A stretch of DNA of 64,000 nt from Bog-756 sp036553725 (GCA_036553725.1 DATBOO010000204.1:16071-80070); one strand, 5' to 3'; shown: positions 42,622-51,743, counted from the stretch's first letter. Made by a program: numbers and translations. Notes: generated by a model from the letters alone, not told the origin.

Positions 42622-43587
42622 TTACGAGCCGATGTGCTCCGCCGGTACCGTCCCCAGCTTTCCGGCCTGGTAGTCCTCGAAGGCCTGGGCCACTTCCTCC
42701 CTGGTGTTCATCACGAACGGGCCGTAGGCGTAGACCGGCTCGCGGATCGGGCGCCCCCCGAGGACGAGCACGTCGAGGCCGGGGGTGGCCGAGTCCTGGG
42801 CGGTGTCGGCCGTGATGGTGACCGAGTCCCCTCCGCCGAGCACCGCCAGCTGCCCGGTCCGGACCGCGTGCCCGGTCTGGCCCACGGTGCCGGCGCCGCC
42901 GAGCACGTAGACCAGGGCGTTGAACTCCGTCGGCCAGGGGATGTCGACCCTGGCCCCGGGCGAAACGGTGGCATGCACCATGGCCATGGGCGAGTGGGTG
43001 GACCCGGGTCCGGCGTGGCCGGCGACGTCACCGGCGATGACCCGGAGCAGCGCGCCCCCGTCGGCCGAGGACAGCAGCACCACGCTGGAACGTCCGATGT
43101 CCTGGTAGCGCGGCGCGATCATCTTGTCGGCCCTGGGCAGGTTCACCCACAGCTGGATGCCGTGGAAGAGGCCGCCGCTGGCCACCAACTCCTCGGGCGG
43201 TGCCTCGATGTGGAGAATCCCCCCACCGGCGGTCATCCACTGGGTGTCCCCGTTGGTGATGAGGCCTCCGCCGCCGATCGAGTCCTGGTGCTGGAAGGTC
43301 CCGTCGATCATGTAGGTGACCGTCTCGAAGCCGCGATGGGGGTGCCAGGGGGTGCCCTTGGGCTCGCCCGGGGCGTATTCGACCTCGCCCATCTGGTCCA
43401 TGTGCACGAAGGGATCGAGATGGCGTCGGTCCACACCGGCGAAGGCCCGGCGAACCGGGAAGCCCTCGCCTTCGAACCCGGACGGAGCGGTGGTCACCGA
43501 AATGACCGGCCTCCCGGTGGCCGGGGCCGAACCCACCGGTCCGATCCTCGGAAGCGCAAGTACGTCATCCACGGTCACTGCCGGCAT
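42622..43587 (-). CDS. Pirin family protein
   Basis: 321-aa bicupin. The N-terminal cupin has the metal-binding block WHPHRGFETVTYMIDG, then HQDSIGGGGLITNGDTQWM and GGGILHIEAPPEE, giving the three His and one Glu iron ligands. Bacterial pirins are reported as quercetinases or redox-linked regulators. ATG 43587 is strongly supported by AAGGAGGG at 6 bp, over the TTG two codons upstream. A perfect inverted repeat lies about 80 bp upstream of the start on its own strand. Confidence 0.93.
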   Translation of the reverse strand: MPAVTVDDVLALPRIGPVGSAPATGRPVISVTTAPSGFEGEGFPVRRAFAGVDRRHLDPFVHMDQMGEVEYAPGEPKGTPWHPHRGFETVTYMIDGTFQHQDSIGGGGLITNGDTQWMTAGGGILHIEAPPEELVASGGLFHGIQLWVNLPRADKMIAPRYQDIGRSSVVLLSSADGGALLRVIAGDVAGHAGPGSTHSPMAMVHATVSPGARVDIPWPTEFNALVYVLGGAGTVGQTGHAVRTGQLAVLGGGDSVTITADTAQDSATPGLDVLVLGGRPIREPVYAYGPFVMNTREEVAQAFEDYQAGKLGTVPAEHIGS

Positions 43588-43664
43588 GGCCAACCCTCCT
43601 TCGATTCGCGGGTCGTTGCCTCACATGGTCGCTGAGCAACAATCCCTCTGTCCATAGAACATTA

Positions 43665-43678
43665 GTTGCGTTCGCAAC
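43665..43678 (-). promoter_or_regulatory. Inverted repeat GTTGC-GTTC-GCAAC upstream of pirin gene
   Basis: Perfect 5+5 repeat in an AT-richer patch between the divergent pirin and RodZ-like genes. Its position about 80 bp before the pirin start suits a MarR/HxlR-type operator; no such regulator gene is adjacent. Confidence 0.35.
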
Positions 43679-43699
43679 ATTCCCGTCCGGCACCGGCGG

Positions 43700-43727
43700 C
43701 CGGGGCCCTCTCAACCGGGCTCCCCGG
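43700..43727 (+). other. GC-rich stem-loop upstream of the RodZ-like gene
   Basis: CCGGGGCCC and GGGCTCCCCGG can pair around TCTCAACC with two bulges, 63 bp before the start of the RodZ-like gene. It could be a leader structure or simply GC-rich sequence. Confidence 0.25.
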
Positions 43728-43790
43728 TGTGCCGAAAGGACAATCGGTGAACAAGTACGCTTGCCCCACGGGAGAGTCAGGAGACACCAC

Positions 43791-44861
43791 GTGATCCGGC
43801 AACGCGGCGGGGCGACACGCCGGCGCGACGAACAGCAGGAAGCGACGATCTCCTCGGCCGAGGAGATCGGGCACCAACTCCGCGACGCTCGGGTGGAGCG
43901 CGGCTTGGACCTCCTGGCCGTGCACGATCGCCTGAGCCGGCCCATCACCCTGCTCGAGGCGCTCGAACAGGGGGACCTGGCCCGCCTGCCCGACCAGGCG
44001 CTGGCCCTCTCCACCGTGCGGCGCTACGCCGCCTTTCTCGGGCTGGACGGGGACGCGCTGGCCCTGCGGATGATCGACGCCTGGTCGACGTGGGCGCCCC
44101 CTTCAAACGGAGCGCAACGCACGCCGGGGTCGGAGTCCGGGTCGGCGGCGACCAACGTGGTGGCCGCCGTCACCCCCGCTCCGGACCACCTCCGGGCGTT
44201 CACCCAGACCGGGCCGGTCCCGAGGGTCGGCGGCGGGTCGACGGCGGCCCTCGCCGGGTACGAGCTGACCACCGGGCCCCCGACCGGCACCTTCCCGGTG
44301 GTCCCCCGCCACGAGATCAAGGACAGCAAGCGGGCGGTGGCCAGGGCCCGCCGACGGCTCCGCGCCCCCACCCCGCTCAAGGTGTTCACCTGGGTCGCCG
44401 CCGCGCTGGTGCTGGTGGCCCTGGCCGGGTTCGGCGTGCGCCAGTGGCGGCCCCAGTGGCTGGTGCGGTCGCACGTCATCCGGATCGCCCAGCCCGGCGG
44501 CGCGCCGGCCGCCACCCCACCACCGACCTCCGGCACGCACCGGACCCCGCTGCCGCCGGTCCAGCTCACCTCGACCACCGGCCAGGTCTCCACCTACTCG
44601 GTCCGGGCCCAGAGATTCACCGTCGACATCGCCACCTCGGGGCAGGTCTGGGTGCAGGTCACCAGTGCGGACTCACCGGTCCCCCTGATCAGCGGGGTCC
44701 AGGCGGCCGGGAAGGCCCTCACCTTCCCGGCCAAGACGGCGACGACCGTCGAGGTCGGTGCGTCGGCGGTGGTCGTCGCCGTGAGGATCGGGACCAAGGC
44801 GGTCTTCTCCGACCAGCCCAAGGCCACGCCCTACACCTACGTGTTCAACCCGGCCGGGTAG
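43791..44861 (+). CDS. RodZ-like membrane protein with N-terminal helix-turn-helix and DUF4115 domain
   Basis: 356-aa bitopic protein. The N-terminal RodZ-type helix-turn-helix (IGHQLRDARVERGLDLLAVH, then ALEQGDLARLPDQALALSTV) is followed by a long cytoplasmic linker, one membrane helix (VFTWVAAALVLVALAGFGV) and an external beta domain. That domain (FTVDIATSGQVWVQVTSADS, then AVFSDQPKATPYTYVF) matches DUF4115. RodZ links MreB filaments to the cell wall; actinobacterial homologues may serve as cell-envelope regulators. GTG 43791 has AGGAGA at 7 bp. Proximity to the LCP gene fits an envelope role. Confidence 0.88.
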   Translation: MIRQRGGATRRRDEQQEATISSAEEIGHQLRDARVERGLDLLAVHDRLSRPITLLEALEQGDLARLPDQALALSTVRRYAAFLGLDGDALALRMIDAWSTWAPPSNGAQRTPGSESGSAATNVVAAVTPAPDHLRAFTQTGPVPRVGGGSTAALAGYELTTGPPTGTFPVVPRHEIKDSKRAVARARRRLRAPTPLKVFTWVAAALVLVALAGFGVRQWRPQWLVRSHVIRIAQPGGAPAATPPPTSGTHRTPLPPVQLTSTTGQVSTYSVRAQRFTVDIATSGQVWVQVTSADSPVPLISGVQAAGKALTFPAKTATTVEVGASAVVVAVRIGTKAVFSDQPKATPYTYVFNPAG

Positions 44862-44972
44862 CCCCGGCGCACCACCGGTTGGTCCCCGGCCGGACCGCCG
44901 GTCGGATCGCAGCCGGACCGTGGTCGGGCTCGGGTTGGACGCCGCCGGGCCCAGGGTCGGACCGCGGCCCTC

Positions 44973-45881
44973 TCAGGCGTCGGGAGCAGGAGTCGCCGGG
45001 ACCGGGTCGGCGGCCAGCTCGGCGTCGAGCTGCGCGTCATAGCGGGCGGCCTTGCGCTCCTCGTAGCGCACCCATTGCACGAACACCGGGATCAGCGCCA
45101 GCAGGGTGAAGAGCTCGGCGCCGATCCACAGGATGGCGGCACCGGCATGGGTGCCCCCGACCGAGTACATGGAGGCGGCCGGCCGGCTGGTGCTCAACAG
45201 GGCCAGCGCCAGGAAGGACTCGATGGGCACGCCGACCAACAGGCTGATCAGCCGCAGCCCGTGGCCCATCCGCCAGTGCGGGATCGGGTCGAGGCCCACG
45301 ATGGGCCACCAGAACAGCGTGGAGGCGGCCAGGAAGGCCAGGTTCACCAGGTCCATCACCCACATGTGGTCCATGGCGAAACCGAGAGCGAAGGTCAGGA
45401 AGAAGGCGAACATCGACAAGTAGTAGAGGGCCCAGACCGGGAGCGGGTGGGTCAGGACCTGGAAGGGACGGGAGTTGAGGACCTTGAGCAGGCGGACCTT
45501 GCCGACCCGGCCCGAGGTCTGCAGGGCCAGGGTCATGGGCGCCCCCATGGCCAGCAGCGGCGGGCCGACCACCATCAACAGCAGGTGCTGGACGACGTGG
45601 GACTGGAAGTAGCCCATGGAGAAGGTGGCCACCGGTGACTGGAGGGCGAGGTCGACGGCCACCAGGCCGGCGATGAACGAGACGGTCCGCTTGGTCCGCC
45701 ACGGGTGACCCCGGGCCGACAGCCGGGACGCGGCCTGCAGATACCAGGCCCCGGCAACCACGACGGCCACCAGGACCAGCAGCGGGAACGGGCTCAGATC
45801 CCACTGGGTCAGGGCGTTGTGGAGGGTGAAGGGCAGGCGGCCTGCCCCATGCATCCCCGGCATCCCCGGCATCTCCGGCAT
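44973..45881 (-). CDS. CtaG-like cytochrome c oxidase assembly membrane protein with Met-rich N-terminus
   Basis: 302-aa polytopic protein of the caa3_CtaG family, linked to copper delivery to cytochrome oxidase. About seven helices are visible, with the conserved SHVVQHLLLMVVGPPLLAMG and LAASTLFWWPIVGLDP. The extreme N-terminus reads MPEMPGMPGMHG, a run of spaced methionines plus His that resembles extracytoplasmic Cu(I)-binding motifs. The start is ATG 45881; GTG 45890 is possible and the exact Met count depends on this. It is divergent from the repeat protein. No oxidase genes are in the window. Confidence 0.85.
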   Translation of the reverse strand: MPEMPGMPGMHGAGRLPFTLHNALTQWDLSPFPLLVLVAVVVAGAWYLQAASRLSARGHPWRTKRTVSFIAGLVAVDLALQSPVATFSMGYFQSHVVQHLLLMVVGPPLLAMGAPMTLALQTSGRVGKVRLLKVLNSRPFQVLTHPLPVWALYYLSMFAFFLTFALGFAMDHMWVMDLVNLAFLAASTLFWWPIVGLDPIPHWRMGHGLRLISLLVGVPIESFLALALLSTSRPAASMYSVGGTHAGAAILWIGAELFTLLALIPVFVQWVRYEERKAARYDAQLDAELAADPVPATPAPDA

Positions 45882-46072
45882 CGGCTCCACACTACCGACC
45901 TCCGCCCCGGTCCCCCACCCGGGCGGGCGCTCCGGTTCCCCGCCCGGCGAGCCCACGACGCCCCCGCCCCGGGCACACGGATTTCGGCTGTGCAAGAATC
46001 GGCCCACCCGGGCCGCGGATGGCCGGGTCGGTCCGCTGGCGGCGGGCCGATGGCGGCGATGAAGGAGAGAAG

Positions 46073-47962
46073 ATGGCGGAGTCTCTTGTATCCGGTCGCC
46101 GGCGGGTCCCCGCCGTGGCGGCTGCGGCGCTCGTGGTGTGCTCGATGTGCCTTCTCCCCTCGGGGGTCCACGCGGCCGGCGCATCGGGCCGGGCCGGCTC
46201 CCACCAGGTTCGACAGGCCGAACCGAAGGTCACCGCCCAGCTGCAGTGGTCGGCGGCCATCGCCGCGCCGGGAGGCGGGGTCGGCATCTCGTCCCCCAAC
46301 ATCGCCAACCTCCCGGGGGGCCCGGCCGTGGTGGTCGGGGACGAGCTGGGGTACGTGGACGCCAACTCCCTCGCCAACGGGGCCCGGGTGCCGGGCTGGC
46401 CGGCCTACGCCGGCGCCCCCGTTGAATCCACCCCCTCGGCCGCCCCGGTACTGCCCGGTGGCTTCGACTCGGTCTTCGCCGGGGTGGGCACTGCCGCCAG
46501 CCCGTACGTCGGCGGCTATCAGGCCATCACCCCCCAGGGGCATGGCCAGTGGTTCGTGCAAGAGTCGAACCCGGGCACCGACCCCTTTCCCCACAACGGC
46601 GTCAAGGCGTCCCTCGCCGTCGGCAACCTGCAGGGCTCGACCGACGTGGTCGGCGGCTCACTGGGCGAGAACATGTACGCCATGGACGGAGCCTCGGGCT
46701 CGGTGCTCTCCGGATTTCCGTGGTTCCAGGCCGACAGCAGCTTCGCCACCCCGGCCCTGGCCGACGTCTACGGCAACGGCCAGACCGACATCATCGAGGG
46801 CAACGACTCGACCGCCGGGTTCGCCTACAACACGCAGTACAACGACGGCGGCGAGCTGCGGATACTGCGCCCCACCGGCAACGCCGGCCAGAGCCAGCCC
46901 AACGGCGGACTCGCCTGCAAGTACGAAGCCAACCAGGTAGTGCAGTCCTCGCCCGCGGTCGGAAAGTTCCTCAATGCCGGCACGGCCTATGGCATCGTGG
47001 CCGGCTTCGGCGACTACTATCCCGGTCGCTCCAACACCGACCAGTTGATCGCCATCGACTCGGGTTGCAACCTCCGTTGGGCACAGACCCTGGACGGCAG
47101 CTCGGCGGGCAGCCCGGCGCTGGCCGACGTGTTGGGGGACGGCGAGCTGCAGGTCGTCGAGAGCACCGGGAGCTCGGTCTGGGTGTTGAACGCCTCCAGC
47201 GGCCAGCCCATCTGGCACCAGCCAATCCCCGGAGGCGGTGGCTCGGTGGTCACTGCCGACCTGACCGGATCAGGGGCCCAGGACGTCATCGTCCCCACCT
47301 CCGGCGGTGCCGAGATCCTCGACGGCCCGACCGGACGGCTGCTCGGGACCCTGTCCGGTGGATCCGGGCAGAACTCACCGCTGGTCACCGACGATCCCAA
47401 CGGCACCATCGGGATCACCCTGGCCGGGGGTAGCCAGATCGACCACTACGAGATCCCCGGCTCGAACGGCTCGACGGTCTACGGGGTCGGGGCGTGGCCG
47501 ATGTTCCACCACGACCCCCAGCTGACCGGGCTGGTCGACAGCCCGCCCCCCAACATCGAGGTGCCCTGCAACGCCCCGGCCGGGGGCGCCCACGGCTACT
47601 ACCTGTCCGCCTCCGACGGGGGCATCTTCACCTTCGGCAATTTTCCGTTCTGCGGATCCACCGGCGCCATCGCCCTCAACCGGCCGGTGGTCGGCACGAC
47701 GGGAACGCCAGACGCCGGTGGCTACTGGGAGGTGGCCTCCGACGGCGGGGTGTTCGCCTTCGGCGACGCCGCCTTCTACGGGTCGACCGGTGCCCTGCAT
47801 CTCAACCAGCCGGTGGTGGGCATGGCCGCCACGCCGAGCGGCCACGGCTACTGGCTGGTGGCCTCCGACGGGGGCATCTTCGCCTTCGGCGACGCCGCCT
47901 TCTACGGATCGACCGGCGCCCTGCATCTCAACCGGCCGGTGGTGGGCATGTCGTCGCGCTGA
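46073..47962 (+). CDS. Secreted beta-propeller protein with C-terminal 42-residue SDGGIFAFGDA repeats
   Basis: 629-aa exported protein. A signal peptide (VPAVAAAALVVCSMCLLPSG, cleavage near VHA-AG) is followed by about 480 residues of FG-GAP/PQQ-like propeller blades (ALADVYGNGQTDIIEG, SPALADVLGDGELQVVE, VVTADLTGSGAQDVIV). Then come three tandem 42-residue repeats of the form GYWLVASDGGIFAFGDAAFY followed by GSTGALHLN.PVVGM. The last repeat stops after 38 residues. ATG 46073 has AAGGAGAG at 5 bp. Repeats of this type are, to my knowledge, characteristic of Acidimicrobiia surface proteins; their ligand is unknown. Confidence 0.88.
   Translation: MAESLVSGRRRVPAVAAAALVVCSMCLLPSGVHAAGASGRAGSHQVRQAEPKVTAQLQWSAAIAAPGGGVGISSPNIANLPGGPAVVVGDELGYVDANSLANGARVPGWPAYAGAPVESTPSAAPVLPGGFDSVFAGVGTAASPYVGGYQAITPQGHGQWFVQESNPGTDPFPHNGVKASLAVGNLQGSTDVVGGSLGENMYAMDGASGSVLSGFPWFQADSSFATPALADVYGNGQTDIIEGNDSTAGFAYNTQYNDGGELRILRPTGNAGQSQPNGGLACKYEANQVVQSSPAVGKFLNAGTAYGIVAGFGDYYPGRSNTDQLIAIDSGCNLRWAQTLDGSSAGSPALADVLGDGELQVVESTGSSVWVLNASSGQPIWHQPIPGGGGSVVTADLTGSGAQDVIVPTSGGAEILDGPTGRLLGTLSGGSGQNSPLVTDDPNGTIGITLAGGSQIDHYEIPGSNGSTVYGVGAWPMFHHDPQLTGLVDSPPPNIEVPCNAPAGGAHGYYLSASDGGIFTFGNFPFCGSTGAIALNRPVVGTTGTPDAGGYWEVASDGGVFAFGDAAFYGSTGALHLNQPVVGMAATPSGHGYWLVASDGGIFAFGDAAFYGSTGALHLNRPVVGMSSR
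47594..47959 (+). repeat. Tandem 126-bp coding repeats
   Basis: Three in-frame units at 47594-47719, 47720-47845 and 47846-47959, each beginning with the codons for Gly-Tyr-(Trp/Tyr). Units 2 and 3 are almost identical at DNA level, while unit 1 is diverged. Such near-identity permits unit gain or loss by recombination. Confidence 0.85.
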
Positions 47963-47969
47963 CGGCCGC

Positions 47970-48464
47970 CTACGAGCCCACCACCCGCACGATCTCCCCG
48001 GTCTCGACCCGGTAGCGCCACCCCTCAACGGTCACGCCCGGCGCCAGCCCCTCACAGCCGCGGACGGCGTCCACGTCCGCCCGCAGCGAGGCGTCGGGGT
48101 CCGGCATGGCCAGGAACTCCCAGGCTGCGGAGCCCGTCCTCCGGTCGGGGGGGAGGTCCGACCGGATCGACTCGTCGGTGCGGTGGGCCAGGGCGCAGTC
48201 CGTGTGCTGCATGACGGCGATCCTCCTCACCCCGAGGAAGGCGGTGGCGAGGATGAACGAGCGGAGGACGTCGGCGGTCACCCGCCCGCCGGCGTTGCGG
48301 AGGATCTTGGCGTCGCCGGGGACCAGGCCGAGCATGGTCAGCGGCTCGATGCGGCTGTCCATGCAGGTGAGCAGCCCGAATCCCTTGGCGGCCCGGGACG
48401 GCAGTCCCTGCAGTGAGAACCGGGAAGCGTACCGGCGATTTTCGGCCAACAGGTCGTCGAACAT
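47970..48464 (-). CDS. Beta-class carbonic anhydrase
   Basis: 164-aa zinc enzyme interconverting CO2 and bicarbonate. The ligands and dyad are Cys34, Asp36 and Arg38 in CMDSRI, and His87 and Cys90 in HTDC; ILRNAGGRVTADVLRS is the conserved substrate loop. Length matches the short mycobacterial Rv1284-type enzymes. ATG 48464 is chosen because it gives the family N-terminus (FDDLLAENRRYASRF), although no clear ribosome binding site precedes it. It is divergent from the nitronate monooxygenase gene and ends only 8 bp from the convergent repeat protein. Confidence 0.92.
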   Translation of the reverse strand: MFDDLLAENRRYASRFSLQGLPSRAAKGFGLLTCMDSRIEPLTMLGLVPGDAKILRNAGGRVTADVLRSFILATAFLGVRRIAVMQHTDCALAHRTDESIRSDLPPDRRTGSAAWEFLAMPDPDASLRADVDAVRGCEGLAPGVTVEGWRYRVETGEIVRVVGS

Positions 48465-48525
48465 GGAGAGAGCATGGCAGACCGCCGTCGCTCGTAGGCT
48501 CGGCCCGGGGGCGGAGAGGAGCGCC

Positions 48526-49590
48526 GTGGACCTGCTGGACCTGACGTTGAGGTGGCCGATCATCGGAGCGCCCATGGCCGGCGGGCCCTCCACTCCGGCC
48601 CTGGCCGCCGCCGTCGGCCACGCCGGGGGGCTGGGGTTCCTGGCCGGCGGCTACCGCACGGCCGAGGCGCTGGCCGGGGAGATCGAGGCCGTCCGGGCCC
48701 TGACCACCGCCCCGTTCGGGGTCAACCTCTTCGTGCCGGGGGACCCCGCCGTCGACGAGGGTGCGGTCGAGGGCTACCTGGCCGGCCTGCGGGCCGAGGC
48801 GGACGAACTCGGCGTCGACCTGGTGCCGACCTGGGACGATGACGGGTGGGCGGAGAAGATCGCCCTGCTGGTAACCCGGCCCGTGCCCGTCGTCAGCTTC
48901 ACCTTCGGGTGCCCGGTGGCCACGGTCGTGGACCGGCTCCGGCGCGCCGGCTCCCGGATCGTGGTCACCGTGACCGACCCGGTCGAGGCCCGCGCGGCGG
49001 CCGCCGCCGGTGCCGACGCGGTGTGCGCGCAGGGGATCGAGGCCGGCGGGCACCAGAGCACATTCAGCGACGACGTGGGACTCGAGACGGGTATGGGTCT
49101 CCCCACACTCATCCCCGCCGTGTGCCGGGCGGTGGACCTCCCGGTGATCGCCGCGGGCGGGATGATGACCGGTGCCGACGTCGCCGTAGCGGTGACTGCC
49201 GGGGCGGTGGCCGCTCAGGTGGGCACCGCCCTCCTCCGCTGCCCCGAGAGCGGTGCGCACCACCTCCACAAGGAGGCGCTGGCCGACCCCGCCTTCGGGG
49301 CGACGGCGATGACGAGGGCCTTCAGCGGGCGCCGGGCCCGCGGGCTGGTCAACCGGTTCGTGCGGGCGCACCCCGACGCGCCCTCGGCCTACCCGCAGAT
49401 CAACAACGCCACCCGGGCCCTGCGCCGGGAGGCCGCCCGCCGCGGTGATGCCCAGACGATCAACCTTTGGGCGGGCCAGGGATTCGCACGGGCCGAGGAA
49501 CGCCCGGCGGCGGAGGTCATCGCCCGGATGGGGGCCGAGTTCGAGGCGCTGACGCCCGGCACCGATCGGACCGGCACGGGTTCGCCCTGA
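48526..49590 (+). CDS. Nitronate monooxygenase / 2-nitropropane dioxygenase family flavoprotein
   Basis: 354-aa FMN-dependent TIM-barrel enzyme. It starts LRWPIIGAPMAGGPSTPALA, with GGLGFLAGGY, the phosphate-binding ADAVCAQGIEAGGHQ (the His expected near the active site) and PVIAAGGMMTGADVA. TALLRCPESGAH is also typical. GTG 48526 is preceded by GGAGAGGAG. It oxidises nitronates or related anions, possibly as detoxification. It is divergent from the carbonic anhydrase gene. Confidence 0.9.
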   Translation: MDLLDLTLRWPIIGAPMAGGPSTPALAAAVGHAGGLGFLAGGYRTAEALAGEIEAVRALTTAPFGVNLFVPGDPAVDEGAVEGYLAGLRAEADELGVDLVPTWDDDGWAEKIALLVTRPVPVVSFTFGCPVATVVDRLRRAGSRIVVTVTDPVEARAAAAAGADAVCAQGIEAGGHQSTFSDDVGLETGMGLPTLIPAVCRAVDLPVIAAGGMMTGADVAVAVTAGAVAAQVGTALLRCPESGAHHLHKEALADPAFGATAMTRAFSGRRARGLVNRFVRAHPDAPSAYPQINNATRALRREAARRGDAQTINLWAGQGFARAEERPAAEVIARMGAEFEALTPGTDRTGTGSP

Positions 49591-49593
49591 ACC

Positions 49594-49619
49594 GTGTCCG
49601 GCGGTGTCCGGCGGTGTCC
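49594..49619. repeat. Short tandem repeat of a 10-bp unit
   Basis: GTGTCCGGCG occurs twice and then partially a third time between the convergent nitronate monooxygenase and DUF3089 genes. No function is evident. Confidence 0.4.
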
Positions 49620-49630
49620 GGCCGACGGGG

Positions 49631-50872
49631 TCAGTCCCGGAAGGCGGCGGCCTGATCCCGAACCAGCGTCACCAAGTTGCCGAGGGCGAGATTGACGTCT
49701 TCGAGGTGCAGTCCCCAGGTGGGTCCCAGCGTCTGGCTCACCGACGGGCGGACGTCCCCCGGCGTCTGGGTGCGGTCCACCTGCAACCAGGTGGCCCCGC
49801 CGGTGCTCTCACAGCGACCGGTGTACAGGTCGGGGTAGGTGGCCCAGGGGGTGGGTGCGCCGGCCACCTGCGCATAGGCGGCGCCGAGTGTCCCGGGGAA
49901 CCGGCTGGTCGGCGCGTACGGCTGGAGCACCCCGGGGGCGGCGGGCCGGGCGATGGACGCCGGGTTGGTGCACAGGACCTGGAGGCCTTGGCCGGCGCCG
50001 CCCCCGGACAGGCTGCTCACCCCCTGGCCGACCCGGCCGAAGAGGCTGTCCGGGGGAGGTGGGTCGAGGAACATCGAGTACGCCACGACGCAACCTGTCT
50101 CGCCGCTCGTGGTGCAGGCGGGGATGTGGCGGAAGTCGCCCCCCACGGTCTGCCCGACCGGCACGGTGACATTGCCGCCGAGCAGGAGGGCGGACACCAG
50201 GTGGGCGCGCATCGCCGGGTTCGGGTCGACCTGCGACCGCAGGAGCTGGATGAGCATGGCCGATCCCTGCGAGTGGCCGATGAACACGACTCCCCGGCCG
50301 CGGTTGTAGTGGGCCAGGTAGTAGCGCCAGGCCGAGAGCACCCCGTCGTAGGCGACGGTCGCCGCCGACGCGGTGGCCGGCGTGGAGGAGCCCGGGGTGA
50401 TGGCGGCGAGCGTGAGCTGCGGGTACATGGGTGCGTAGACCCGGCAGGCGGTCGAGAACCGGGAGGCCTGGGCCATCGCCACCGCGGTCTCCTCCGGGTC
50501 GACGGTGAGGTTGGCGTTCACCGTCGGCTGACCGCTGACCGTCGGGTACACATAGAAGCAGTCGATGGGCGGGGGCGGGGCCGGCGGCGGCGGTTGGGTG
50601 GACGTGCTGCCGTCGGCGTGGAACACGGTGGCATCGAGGTCGGCCGTGCAGGGATCGTCGGGCTGGCCGGGCCGGCACAGCCAGACCGGAGAGGCGCCTC
50701 CCGGTGCGCCCGTCGTCGTGGTCGACGGTGGCGACGGGCTCGACGACGGGCTCGATGAAGGCGAGCTCGAGCACGAGGTCAGCAGGGCCGCCGCCAGCAC
50801 GGCCACCGCGCCGACGGCGAAACCGGCCGGCCGACGCCCGCCGGACCCCCGCGGGTCGACCGACTTCTCCAT
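49631..50872 (-). CDS. DUF3089 lipoprotein, alpha/beta-hydrolase fold
   Basis: 413-aa predicted surface lipoprotein. The signal peptide ends in a lipobox (ALLTSC), followed by a Ser/Pro/Thr-rich linker and the DUF3089 domain. DCFYVYPTVS opens the fold, and VVFIGHSQGSAMLI carries the nucleophile Ser. ATG 50872 is preferred; the frame is open to GTG 50905, which would add 11 residues before the signal. DUF3089 proteins are uncharacterised hydrolase-fold proteins. It shares strand and orientation with the SIMPL lipoprotein gene upstream. Confidence 0.85.
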   Translation of the reverse strand: MEKSVDPRGSGGRRPAGFAVGAVAVLAAALLTSCSSSPSSSPSSSPSPPSTTTTGAPGGASPVWLCRPGQPDDPCTADLDATVFHADGSTSTQPPPPAPPPPIDCFYVYPTVSGQPTVNANLTVDPEETAVAMAQASRFSTACRVYAPMYPQLTLAAITPGSSTPATASAATVAYDGVLSAWRYYLAHYNRGRGVVFIGHSQGSAMLIQLLRSQVDPNPAMRAHLVSALLLGGNVTVPVGQTVGGDFRHIPACTTSGETGCVVAYSMFLDPPPPDSLFGRVGQGVSSLSGGGAGQGLQVLCTNPASIARPAAPGVLQPYAPTSRFPGTLGAAYAQVAGAPTPWATYPDLYTGRCESTGGATWLQVDRTQTPGDVRPSVSQTLGPTWGLHLEDVNLALGNLVTLVRDQAAAFRD

Positions 50873-50930
50873 GCCCAGCAGTATTCCCGAAATCACCCCG
50901 GCCACGACGTCCCGCCCGGAAGCGACCCCG

Positions 50931-51743
50931 CTACTTCGGCACGATGAGGTAGACGACCGAGACCTGGGCGGTGGCCTGCTGGGTGCCGGGCTCCAATGGC
51001 ACCGCCGCGCCCGACGCGGCGGATGCCTGATCTCCTCCGTTCAGTGCGAAGTAGGTCGGGCTCGGCCCCGTGGTGGAGTCGTTGACCGAGCAGATGCCGC
51101 CGAGCGACTCGGCGGCGGCGGTGGCCATGGCCCGGGCGTGGGCGGCAGCCGTGGTCACCGCGGCGGCGCGGGCCTGACCGTCGACGTTCCCGGTGTTGCT
51201 CACGGCGAAAGTCAGCCCGTTGATCCGTATGGCGTTGCCGACGGACGCGGCAGCCTTGTCAATGACCTGGCCGGCATCGGTGAGGTCGTGCAGGGTCACG
51301 AGGAGGGTGTTCGAAACCTGGTACCCGGTGATCGACCCGTTCTGCGCATACGTCGGGGCGATCGAGAAGTCGGTCGATTGGATGTCGGTCGGCACCACTC
51401 CGGACAGCTTCAGGTTGTCGGTAAGCCTGGTGGCCTGACCGTTGGCATCGGACAGTGCTGCCGCCGCGGTGGGTCCGGAGACGTTGACGCCGATGGTGAT
51501 GGTCAGGATGTCCGGGGACGCCGAGGCCTGGCCGCTCGCCTCGACGGTCATCTTGGGCGCGCCCGATGCGCAGCCGGGCGGCGAGGAGGCCGAGGCGCTC
51601 GTGCCACAGGCGGCCAGACCGACGGCCAGGGCGGCGAGCACGGCGACGGTGACGGCCCGGCGCCTCCCCCGATGACCGGGCCCCGGCCGGGACGGCACCT
51701 GATCGGTCGGCCCTTGGGCTCCGGAGTCGACGACGGTGGTCAT
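50931..51743 (-). CDS. SIMPL domain (DUF541) lipoprotein
   Basis: 270-aa exported lipoprotein with signal peptide and lipobox VGLAAC. The SIMPL/DUF541 domain follows (MTVEASGQASASPDILTITI near the start; IDKAAASVGNAIRINGLTF and ARAAAVTTAAAHARAMATAA later). Some members are oxidative-stress-linked (YggE); the molecular role is unresolved. ATG 51743 is clear. It lies upstream of the DUF3089 gene by 58 bp, probably in one transcript. Confidence 0.87.
   Translation of the reverse strand: MTTVVDSGAQGPTDQVPSRPGPGHRGRRRAVTVAVLAALAVGLAACGTSASASSPPGCASGAPKMTVEASGQASASPDILTITIGVNVSGPTAAAALSDANGQATRLTDNLKLSGVVPTDIQSTDFSIAPTYAQNGSITGYQVSNTLLVTLHDLTDAGQVIDKAAASVGNAIRINGLTFAVSNTGNVDGQARAAAVTTAAAHARAMATAAAESLGGICSVNDSTTGPSPTYFALNGGDQASAASGAAVPLEPGTQQATAQVSVVYLIVPK

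Noticed and set aside
49631..51743. DUF3089 and SIMPL lipoproteins as a toxin-antitoxin or secretion pair
   Set aside because: Sizes and domains do not fit any such system; both are ordinary exported lipoproteins.
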